Assembly (NCBI GenBank): GCA_019166125.1
Contig: JAHTBO010000005.1
Coordinates: 50,159 to 114,158, forward strand
Origin: Alcaligenaceae bacterium CGII-47
GTDB lineage: Bacteria; Pseudomonadota; Gammaproteobacteria; Burkholderiales; Burkholderiaceae_B
DNA: 64,000 nt
Direction of reading: 5' to 3'
Numbering within the stretch: the first letter of the stretch is position 1; each line of letters opens with the position of its first letter. Position numbers and translations under genes: made by a program. This document shows positions 37,128 to 44,008 of the stretch, in pieces. Under the pieces are notes generated by a model. That model saw only the letters and a program-made list of their open reading frames with translations. It was not told the origin of the DNA and made no database searches.

Positions 37128-38300
37128 CTATTTGGACAATAATCGCATGGCCTGCTCCAGGCCATCGATCGACACACCGTACATCCGGTCATGCATGATC
37201 TCGCGGATGATACTGATTGACTGGCGATAGGACCATAGGCCGCTGGGTTCCGGATTCAGCCAGACGGCGCTGGGCCATTGGGACAGCAGCCGTTGCAGCC
37301 AGGCGGCGCCTGTCTCGGCATTATGGTGCTCGACCGAGCCACCTGGGTAGAGGATTTCGTAGGGGCTCATGGTGGCGTCACCCACCAAAATGAGCCGCCA
37401 ATCCTCATTATAGGTATGCAGTAGGTCGATGGTATCGATACGCTCTGCCTGGCGGCGTGCGTTGCTGCGCCAGACGGACTCGTAGGGGCAATTATGGAAA
37501 TAGAACACTTCCAGATGACGGAATTCGCTGCGTGCCGCAGAAAACAAGGCTTCGATCTGGGCGATATGGTCGTCCATGCTGCCGCCTACATCCAGCAGCA
37601 TCAGCACCTTAACCGTATTACGTCGTTCGGGTACCCACTGGATATCCAGCATGCCGGCGTTCTCGGCGGTATGTTGGATGGTGCCGGGCATATCGAGCTC
37701 TTGGGCAGCGCCCTCACGCGCAAATCGCCGCAGGCGACGCAGTGCGATTTTGAAGTTACGGGTACCGAGCTCTTGCTGGTCGTCGTAGTCACGGAATTCG
37801 CGCTTTTCCCAGACCTTGACTGCAGTGCGGTTGCCCGCCGACGGCCCGCCCAGGCGGATGCCCTCGGGGTGATAGCCGCCGTGGCCGAAGGCCGATGAGC
37901 CGCCCGTGCCGATCCACTTGCTGCCACCGGCGTGGCGCGACGTCTGTTCAGCCAGGCGTTGCTTGAACAGCTCCATGAGCGCGTCCCAGCCGTGCTTTTG
38001 TAGGGCGGCTTTTTCCTCAGGGGTGAGCGTGTTTTCGAGCGTCTTGGCGAGCCAGTCCAGTGGCACCTCGGGCGCGTCCGGCCCAGCGGCCTCGATACCC
38101 CGACAAAACGAGGCGAACGCCTGATCGTAGCGGTCATACAGGGTTTCATCCTTCACCAGCGTCATACGTGCGATCTGATAGAAATCGTCGAGTGTCGGAG
38201 GCATGACGCGGCTGCGCAACAACTCAAGCAGCGTCAGGTACTCCTGGATGGAGACGGGAATGGCTTGGGCGCGTAGTCGGTAGAAAAAGTCAATCAACAT
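37128..38300 (-). CDS. VWA-domain protein, partner of the MoxR ATPase
   Basis: 390 residues. N-terminal helical region, a Gly-rich segment (about 125-155), then a von Willebrand A domain with MIDAS DVGGSM (237-242; a D-x-G-x-S variant of DxSxS). No signal peptide or membrane helix. Such CoxE-like proteins work with MoxR AAA ATPases in metal insertion or protein maturation. Here it is the last gene of moxR-GNAT-VWA, eight bases after the acetyltransferase. Confidence 0.88.
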   Translation of the reverse strand: MLIDFFYRLRAQAIPVSIQEYLTLLELLRSRVMPPTLDDFYQIARMTLVKDETLYDRYDQAFASFCRGIEAAGPDAPEVPLDWLAKTLENTLTPEEKAALQKHGWDALMELFKQRLAEQTSRHAGGSKWIGTGGSSAFGHGGYHPEGIRLGGPSAGNRTAVKVWEKREFRDYDDQQELGTRNFKIALRRLRRFAREGAAQELDMPGTIQHTAENAGMLDIQWVPERRNTVKVLMLLDVGGSMDDHIAQIEALFSAARSEFRHLEVFYFHNCPYESVWRSNARRQAERIDTIDLLHTYNEDWRLILVGDATMSPYEILYPGGSVEHHNAETGAAWLQRLLSQWPSAVWLNPEPSGLWSYRQSISIIREIMHDRMYGVSIDGLEQAMRLLSK

Positions 38301-38308
38301 AGGGAAAT

Positions 38309-38923
38309 TCAGCGTACACGCTGCAGTTGGTAGAGCAGGTGCTGCTTGACCTCAGGCCATTCACCCGCCAGTAGGCTGTACATGACGGTGTCACGCACGG
38401 TGCCATCGGCGCGCAGATTGTGATGGCGTATCACGCCATCGCGGTGTGCGCCGAGGCGTTCGATGGCGCGTTGGGAAGCGTAGTTGAAATTGTCCGTGCG
38501 CCAGCCCACGACGGCTGCGCCCAAGGTGTCAAAGGCATGACTAAGCAACAGAAGCTTGCTGGCGGTATTGACATGGCTACGCTGCCAGCTATGGCTATAC
38601 CATGTATATCCGATTTCTAGGCGTGCAATCGGTGCATTGATATCATGATATCGGGTCGAGCCGATCATACGCCCGCTTGTCCCGTCGATGACGGCGAAGG
38701 GCAACATATGCCCCAGCGTCTGGCCTTCTAGGGCTTGCTCGATATAGCGGCCTGAGTTCTCTGGTGTGGGGACGGAAGTGATTCTTAAGGTCCAGAGCTC
38801 GCCGTCGGCAGCAGCCTGCGCGAGGGCAGTGCTGTGTGTCGCCACCAGAGGAACGAGCCTCACGCCATGGCCTTCGAGTGTGATGGGGGCAGGGGCCCGG
38901 ATAAAACCTTGGGTGACTGGCAT
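38309..38923 (-). CDS. GNAT-family N-acetyltransferase, RimJ/RimL type
   Basis: 204 residues. GNAT fold: strands around LVPLVATHS and MLPFAVIDG, RLEIGYTWY, the acetyl-CoA region (here SWQRSHVNTASKLLLLSHAF, a variant of the usual Q/RxxGxG/A), and NYASQRAIERLGA that is typical of the RimJ/RimL group. It acetylates an amine, perhaps a protein N-terminus. Enclosed between the MoxR and VWA genes with tight spacing (14 and 8 bases). Confidence 0.85.
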   Translation of the reverse strand: MPVTQGFIRAPAPITLEGHGVRLVPLVATHSTALAQAAADGELWTLRITSVPTPENSGRYIEQALEGQTLGHMLPFAVIDGTSGRMIGSTRYHDINAPIARLEIGYTWYSHSWQRSHVNTASKLLLLSHAFDTLGAAVVGWRTDNFNYASQRAIERLGAHRDGVIRHHNLRADGTVRDTVMYSLLAGEWPEVKQHLLYQLQRVR

Positions 38924-38937
38924 GATGGCCTCTGGTG

Positions 38938-39798
38938 TCAGCGTTGGCGCCGTGCCATGGCGCTTAGGCGCTGCAGCAGGCCGAGGTCTTGTTCGTTTTT
39001 AAGCAGCGCACCAGCCAGCGGCGGGACATCGACATGGGCGAGGGCGCTGGGGGGTACGGACTCTGCCAGCAGCAGGCGCAGCCAGTCGAGGAACTCTGAG
39101 GTAGAGGGTTTTTTCTTCAGCCCTGGCACCTCGCGTAGGGCGAAGAACGTATCCAGCGCGGCCGACAGGATCTCTGTGCGTATATCGGGGAAGTGTACGC
39201 CGACAATCTCGCGCAAGGTCTCGCGCTCCGGGAACTGAATGTAGTGGAAAAAACAGCGCCTTAGAAACGCATCAGGGAGGTCTTTTTCATTATTCGAGGT
39301 GATGATGATCAAAGGCCGATGACGCGCCTGGATGGTTTGCTGGGTCTCGTAGACATGAAACTCCATACGATCCAGTTCACGCAGTAGATCGTTGGGAAAT
39401 TCGATATCCGCCTTGTCGATTTCATCGATGAGGACGACGACGGGCTCCTCGGATTCAAAGGCGTGCCACAGCTCGCCTTTGACGATGTAGTTGCGGATAT
39501 CGCGCACTTTTTCATCGCCAAGCTGGGAATCGCGCAGTCTGGAGACGGCGTCGTATTCGTATAAACCCTGATTTGCTTTGGTCGTGGACTTGATGTGCCA
39601 CTGTCGTAAGGGACGGTTCAGTGCGCGTGCAACCTCCTCGGCGAGTAGTGTCTTGCCAGTACCCGGTTCACCCTTGATCAATAGAGGGCGTTCAAGCGTT
39701 AAGGCAGCATTGACGGCCATCTTGAGGGCATCGGTGGCGATATAGCGGTCGGTGCCAGTGAAGCGTTGGGTGGGGGGAAAGTGAGGTGTTTTGTTCAT
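38938..39798 (-). CDS. MoxR-type AAA+ ATPase
   Basis: 286 residues. Walker A GEPGTGKT (43-50), Walker B VVLIDEIDKAD near 122-132, sensor 1 TSNNEKDLPDAFLRRC near 163-178. MoxR proteins act as chaperones with VWA proteins, the latter being encoded two genes on. First gene of this minus-strand operon; divergent from the cytochrome c genes. Confidence 0.92.
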   Translation of the reverse strand: MNKTPHFPPTQRFTGTDRYIATDALKMAVNAALTLERPLLIKGEPGTGKTLLAEEVARALNRPLRQWHIKSTTKANQGLYEYDAVSRLRDSQLGDEKVRDIRNYIVKGELWHAFESEEPVVVLIDEIDKADIEFPNDLLRELDRMEFHVYETQQTIQARHRPLIIITSNNEKDLPDAFLRRCFFHYIQFPERETLREIVGVHFPDIRTEILSAALDTFFALREVPGLKKKPSTSEFLDWLRLLLAESVPPSALAHVDVPPLAGALLKNEQDLGLLQRLSAMARRQR

Positions 39799-39956
39799 GA
39801 GTAAGGGGTGTCCTACCGTGCAAATGAGAAGGGCGGCGTTGGTATAAGGTTAAAAGTTAGAGGTGTCTGCTTCAATCCAATTATCGTACAATCCATAGGC
39901 CTCATCGGCCACGTGGTTTACGGCTGATGCCTTTTTACCGCCCACTAAGAGACAAT

Positions 39957-40313
39957 ATGAAGTCGCGAAAAACTATCGAGCGCAGCCTCGGTGCCTTAGC
40001 TTTCATGGCATCCTGTCTGTTTGCCGGACAGGCCATAGCAGCCGATGCTGCGCTGATCGGTGACGCCCAGGCTGCCCAGTCCAAAATCTCTATGTGCATT
40101 GGTTGCCATGGCATCCTGGACTATAAGGCTGCCTATCCTGAGTTGTACCATGTGCCTATGATCGCTGGGCAAAACGCTCAGTATATCGTTGCTGCACTGA
40201 AAGAGTACGCCAGCGGTGCACGCACCTTCCCGACCATGGAGGCCATCGCGCGTGGCATGTCCGAGCAGGATATGGCAGATGTCGCGGCCTACTATTCCAG
40301 TTTCAAAAAATAA
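39957..40313 (+). CDS. Small class I cytochrome c (c553/c4-like), first of a pair
   Basis: About 118 residues from the ATG at 39957, which starts a clear signal peptide (cleavage near AIAADA); the ATG at 39927 would add ten non-signal residues. One heme motif CIGCH (47-51), a Met-containing VPMIAGQNAQYIVAAL segment as sixth-ligand region, and the c553-like GMSEQDMADVAAYYSSF end. Periplasmic electron carrier. Followed after 13 bases by a second, related cytochrome. Confidence 0.88.
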   Translation: MKSRKTIERSLGALAFMASCLFAGQAIAADAALIGDAQAAQSKISMCIGCHGILDYKAAYPELYHVPMIAGQNAQYIVAALKEYASGARTFPTMEAIARGMSEQDMADVAAYYSSFKK

Positions 40314-40326
40314 TATCGGGGATGTC

Positions 40327-40683
40327 ATGAATAAATTGTTGATTGCCCTGCTTGGTTCGCTCGCCATGGCAACGGGCGTGCAGGCTGCTGATCTGATCGC
40401 CGGTGAAGCTGCATACCAGAAGTTCACTTGTGCTTCCTGTCATGGTGCGGACGCCAAATCGCCCATCATGCCCGAGTATCCTATTCTGGCTGGCCAGTAT
40501 GCGGATTACATTGCACATGCTCTGACCGCTTATCAGCGTGGTCAGGCAGGTGCACCGGCTACGGCCAATATCCGCAAGCACGCCATCATGGGTGCGATGG
40601 CGACGCAATTGTCAGCGACCGATATCGCAAACATCTCGGCCTGGATTGCTGCCCAGCCCTCTGATCTTGCCGTACGCAAGTAA
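40327..40683 (+). CDS. Small class I cytochrome c, second of a pair
   Basis: 118 residues from the ATG at 40327. Signal peptide ending near VQAADL; heme motif CASCH (35-39), YPILAGQYADYIAHAL with the region of the axial Met earlier (SPIMPEY), and a C-terminal LSATDIANISAWIAAQ helix. The pair together resembles a split diheme cytochrome c4. Expected to carry electrons in the periplasm, possibly to a terminal oxidase or a reductase. Confidence 0.88.
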   Translation: MNKLLIALLGSLAMATGVQAADLIAGEAAYQKFTCASCHGADAKSPIMPEYPILAGQYADYIAHALTAYQRGQAGAPATANIRKHAIMGAMATQLSATDIANISAWIAAQPSDLAVRK

Positions 40684-40711
40684 GCTTGTCCTGCCTGCGT
40701 AAATAAGTCCG

Positions 40712-41146
40712 CTACAAGCGGTCTCGCGTTGCATGACGGCGGATCAGTTCCAGATAGTGCTCATTATCAAAGGGGGTGCCCAGGCGCTGGGCCTCCCAGA
40801 CGACCTCCCCCAGTGCCTCCATCACGATATGTGCTGCTGCATGGGCATCATGTGTGCCCAATAAGGCGCGCCAGGCTGCCTGGATGCCGGGCGGATGATC
40901 GATAGAGAGTTGCTCGGCAATGGCCAGATGCATGGATAAGTGTAGAAAAGGGTTGGTGTGGCCGGCCTCAACGGAGTAGTCACGTTGCGAGGCCTCAGGG
41001 TGCTCTATATCGGCATGGTATTCAGGATGCAGCTCGATGAGCTCTACCGCCATGGATTCCAGCGGGCTTAGAATCTCGCCCGTGCGGTGCTTGTGCCAAG
41101 CGCCGGTAAAGAACTCTCGGACCTGTTCGCGTGTCGGGTTGTACAT
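40712..41146 (-). CDS. DUF1841-family protein
   Basis: 144 residues, soluble and helical. The segments NPFLHLSMHLAIAEQ and EALGEVVWEAQRLG, with a cluster of histidines, match DUF1841, a proteobacterial family without known function. The His-rich core could bind metal (inference). Convergent with the cytochrome genes and divergent from icd. Confidence 0.82.
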   Translation of the reverse strand: MYNPTREQVREFFTGAWHKHRTGEILSPLESMAVELIELHPEYHADIEHPEASQRDYSVEAGHTNPFLHLSMHLAIAEQLSIDHPPGIQAAWRALLGTHDAHAAAHIVMEALGEVVWEAQRLGTPFDNEHYLELIRRHATRDRL

Positions 41147-41333
41147 GGATGCGTCTGCCTGGCAATTCGTGTGGCTTGATTTTAGCCGTTTGGATGTTAG
41201 CCATTTAGGCCTGACGCGTTAGAATTGATCAGTCACAGGCGTCAAATGTATCGAGTTTACGCTACACTCTTATATAAGACTAAAATTCACCCTACAAAGC
41301 TATCCCTCCTCACAGAGTGCAACTGGAGCATCC

Positions 41334-42590
41334 ATGTCCTATCAGCATATCAAGGTCCCGGCAGGCGGCCAAAAAATCACGGTTAATAGCGATTACTCGC
41401 TCAATATCCCCGATCAGCCCATCATTCCTTATATCGAAGGGGATGGTACTGGCCTGGACATTTCCCCCGTCATGCTCAAGGTTGTGGACGCTGCCGTGGC
41501 CAGTGCCTACGCCGGTAAGCGCAAGATCCACTGGATGGAGGTCTATGCAGGCGAGAAATCCACGACGATCTATGGTCCTGATGTCTGGCTGCCCGAGGAA
41601 ACGCTTGAGGCGGTGCGCGATTACGTCGTGTCAATCAAGGGACCGTTGACCACGCCTGTAGGCGGTGGCATCCGCTCGCTGAACGTCGCCTTGCGCCAGC
41701 AACTTGACCTTTATGTTTGCCTGCGCCCGGTTCGTTACTTCAAGGGTGTGCCTTCACCCGTGCGCGAGCCGGAAAAGACCGACATGGTCATTTTCCGTGA
41801 AAACTCCGAGGATATCTACGCAGGGATCGAATTCGAGGCTGAATCCGACCAGGCTCGTCAGTTGATCGCGTTCCTCCAGGATAAGTTGGGCGTCACCAAG
41901 ATCCGTTTCCCCCTAAGCTCTGGCATTGGCGTCAAGCCCGTGTCACGTGAGGGTACGCAGCGTCTGGTGCGCAAGGCCATCCAATATGCGATCGATAACG
42001 ATCGCCCCAGTGTTACCCTGGTCCATAAGGGCAATATCATGAAGTTCACCGAAGGTGGCTTCCGTGATTGGGGTTATGAGCTGGCCCTGAAAGAGTTCGG
42101 TGCGCAGTTGATCGATGGCGGTCCATGGTGCAAATTCAAGAACCCCAAAACCGGTCGCGATATCGTGGTCAAGGATGTTATCGCTGACGCCTTCCTGCAA
42201 CAGATTCTGTTGCGCCCGGCCGAGTATGGCGTGATCGCTACGCTGAACTTAAATGGCGACTATATCTCTGACGCACTGGCTGCACAGGTCGGCGGTATCG
42301 GTATTGCTCCGGGTGCGAACTTGTCGGACTCGATTGCCATGTTCGAAGCCACGCACGGTACCGCACCGAAGTACGCCGGCAAAGACTACGTGAACCCGGG
42401 TTCGCTGATTCTGTCGGCCGAAATGATGCTGCGCCACATGGGCTGGACCGAGGCTGCTGATCTGATCATCAGCAGCATGGAAAAATCTATTCTATCCAAA
42501 AAGGTCACCTACGATTTTGCGCGTCTGCTCGAAGGCGCAACTCAGGTATCATGCTCGGGATTTGGCCAGGTGATGATCGAAAATATGTAA
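41334..42590 (+). CDS. icd: NADP-dependent isocitrate dehydrogenase
   Basis: 418 residues. Typical bacterial dimeric enzyme: [11 protein letters not shown] near 35, the phosphorylation-loop Ser region [19 protein letters not shown], active-site [27 protein letters not shown], and the NADP site [17 protein letters not shown]. It converts isocitrate to 2-oxoglutarate in the TCA cycle. The 3' end is a known integration target for phages in other bacteria, and its flank here is duplicated beside an integrase scrap (see 42574 and 43501). Confidence 0.97.
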   Translation: MSYQHIKVPAGGQKITVNSDYSLNIPDQPIIPYIEGDGTGLDISPVMLKVVDAAVASAYAGKRKIHWMEVYAGEKSTTIYGPDVWLPEETLEAVRDYVVSIKGPLTTPVGGGIRSLNVALRQQLDLYVCLRPVRYFKGVPSPVREPEKTDMVIFRENSEDIYAGIEFEAESDQARQLIAFLQDKLGVTKIRFPLSSGIGVKPVSREGTQRLVRKAIQYAIDNDRPSVTLVHKGNIMKFTEGGFRDWGYELALKEFGAQLIDGGPWCKFKNPKTGRDIVVKDVIADAFLQQILLRPAEYGVIATLNLNGDYISDALAAQVGGIGIAPGANLSDSIAMFEATHGTAPKYAGKDYVNPGSLILSAEMMLRHMGWTEAADLIISSMEKSILSKKVTYDFARLLEGATQVSCSGFGQVMIENM

Positions 42591-42710
42591 TCGGTTTTTG
42601 ACTGATTCATTAAGATCTGGAAAGGCCCCGCTTTCATAACAGAACGGGGCCTTTCCATGTCCGGAGCAATCCGGTTAGGTCTAGATAGAACAAGTGAGAT
42701 TGGGGCCATC
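42574..42710 (+). repeat. icd 3' end and flank, repeat copy A
   Basis: Runs from the last icd codons through its terminator to a GGGCCATC motif. An imperfect second copy lies at 43501-43627 with the same order of elements: TGATCGAA, TCGGT, CTGATTCATTAA, a hairpin, CCGGA, and GGGCCATC 41-42 bases later. Confidence 0.65.
42617..42657 (+). terminator. icd terminator hairpin
   Basis: GGAAAGGCCCCG (42619-42630) pairs perfectly with CGGGGCCTTTCC (42645-42656). No long T-run follows, so it may act mainly through the strong stem. Confidence 0.65.
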
Positions 42711-42761
42711 GTTTGGGGCGATGGATGCTATCGTGGCCCCAAAATTTTTAATGATGGCCCC

Positions 42762-42929
42762 ATGTCCATGTCTCGCTCGTGTTCCTACACTCTGCGCGTT
42801 GCTGCAATTGAAGCGGCAAAACCAAAAGAAAAAGCCTACGTCCTGACCGACGGTGGTGGTCTGCATTTGGAGGTCTTGACGGTACTCATTGATATGGCAT
42901 TGCGCTGCATTGTGAAGGCCCCGTCCTGA
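42762..42929 (+). pseudogene. Tyrosine integrase N-terminal fragment
   Basis: 55 codons from the ATG at 42762. Residues about 10-38 match the arm-type-binding domain of phage-type integrases (DUF4102): LRVAAIEAAKPKEKAYVLTD then GGGLHLEV, close to the usual AIRAAKP...LSDGGGLYL pattern. After GGGLHLEV the sequence departs and soon stops; the core and catalytic domains (about 300 residues) are gone. A nine-base inverted repeat, GGGGCCATC (42702) and GATGGCCCC (42753), sits just before the start. Confidence 0.65.
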
Positions 42930-42974
42930 AAGCGAGGTATTGATTCGGTGTGAACAAGTGATTACAATAATTCC

Positions 42975-43064
42975 ATGTTCACTATCAAACAAACGCCCGA
43001 GTTCGAGCAGTGGATTAGCGGCCTCAAGGACGGCATTGCTCTGGCGAAGACAATGCAGGAGTAA
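42975..43064 (+). pseudogene. HigB/RelE-type toxin gene reduced to 29 codons by in-frame deletion
   Basis: The first 19 residues (MFTIKQTPEFEQWISGLKD) are those of a HigB-like addiction-module killer protein of about 100 residues, and the last ten (GIALAKTMQE) match its C-terminal helix. The whole catalytic middle is missing. The frame is kept and the stop lies five bases before the antitoxin ATG, as in intact modules. Confidence 0.65.
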
Positions 43065-43069
43065 CGCAC

Positions 43070-43375
43070 ATGACCAAGACCACCAAGATTTCCGAGCTGC
43101 CTGAGTTCGATATGGCCGAAGTCCTCAAGACGGATGAAGACATTGCCAACTATCTGACGGCTGTTCTGGAAGAGAACGATCCCGCCGAACTTTCCCATGC
43201 CCTCGGTGTTATCGCCCGTGCGCGCGGTATGACCGAAGTAGCACGGGCCAGCGGCCTGACGCGCGAGGCGCTCTATAAAGCATTGCGCCCTGGCTCACAT
43301 CCGCGTTTCGATACCATTGCCCGTGTGTGCGCCGCGCTGGGCGTACAACTGACCGCCCGGCCTGCGCATTTATAG
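43070..43375 (+). CDS. Antitoxin of a HigBA-like module (toxin lost)
   Basis: 101 residues, intact. N-terminal half (DMAEVLKTDEDIANYLTAVLEENDP) and C-terminal helix-turn-helix (GMTEVARASGLTREALYKALRPG, FDTIARVCAALGVQL) match the 'probable addiction module antidote' family. It should bind DNA and would neutralise a HigB-type toxin. Its toxin gene directly upstream is reduced to the two ends, so it is an orphan or solitary antitoxin, possibly kept as a regulator. Confidence 0.85.
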   Translation: MTKTTKISELPEFDMAEVLKTDEDIANYLTAVLEENDPAELSHALGVIARARGMTEVARASGLTREALYKALRPGSHPRFDTIARVCAALGVQLTARPAHL

Positions 43376-43500
43376 ATAGGCCTGCTCTAGTCGCTGGCGG
43401 GGGGTAGCTAGTCGACAGTGAGGTATTTGGCGAGGTATATTGCTTGGCGTATAACAAGACACCCGCATGGGTAAAGGATTTCCAGCAAAGTTACACAGAA

Positions 43501-43627
43501 TGATCGAATCGGTCTTGAACTGATTCATTAAAGTCCGGGAAAGCCCTGCTCTCATAGAGAGACAGGGCTTTTTCTTGCCCGGAATACTTCATTGAAATAT
43601 GGATGGGACGAGTCGTTTTGGGCCATC
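43501..43627 (+). repeat. icd 3' flank, repeat copy B
   Basis: Imperfect copy of 42574-42710: same motif order, with an eight-base gap next to TGATCGAA and a diverged hairpin. It bounds about 900 bases holding the integrase and toxin-antitoxin remains. Confidence 0.6.
43540..43575 (+). terminator. Terminator in repeat copy B
   Basis: AAAGCCCTG-CTCTC pairs with GAGAG-CAGGGCTTT, followed by TTTC. A good Rho-independent terminator, homologous in position to the icd one. Confidence 0.7.
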
Positions 43628-43714
43628 AATACTAATATGATCCCAGACGCTCACCAAGAGCCGTAAAGATCGTGCGTCTTACCTCGCCACTTCAAAGATG
43701 ACGCCGATGTGTAG

Positions 43715-43843
43715 GCTACGCTGGGCGCTACATTGAAACTGGCGGAAGATAAAGCATCCATCGCCTTCTGTTGGATGAAATCCGTCGACACGATTCTTGC
43801 CAAGGCCCAGCGTGCCCGATCAGATCTGGCTCTTAATCAATAA
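43715..43843 (+). pseudogene. Unidentified coding remnant
   Basis: 42 codons open to a TAA, preceded by an in-frame TAG and without a start codon. The composition (LKLAEDKASIAF, SVDTILAKAQRARSDLAL) looks like the helical end of a protein but I recognise no family. The remaining 450 bases between copy B and norB hold nothing else I can support besides promoter DNA. Confidence 0.25.
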
Positions 43844-44008
43844 TCGAATTGATCAAACACGATACTAGATACTCATCTTGGAGCGGTCACGTCACGCCAT
43901 ACAGATGGGTGTAATATAAGATGACTGTGTTTTCCACATTCGATGCGATGCATAGCCAAAGTATTTACAAGATGAAAAGGCTTTGTATCGGAAAACAAGG
44001 AGACCAAT

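Noticed and set aside
42600..43900. CRISPR array or insertion sequence in the icd scar
   Set aside because: Only two diverged copies, no regular spacers, no transposase or terminal inverted repeats seen.
43875..44008. Repeated AAGATG/CATCTT half sites before the first norB as an NsrR operator
   Set aside because: Half sites are present but not in the spacing of a known NsrR palindrome; too short to claim.
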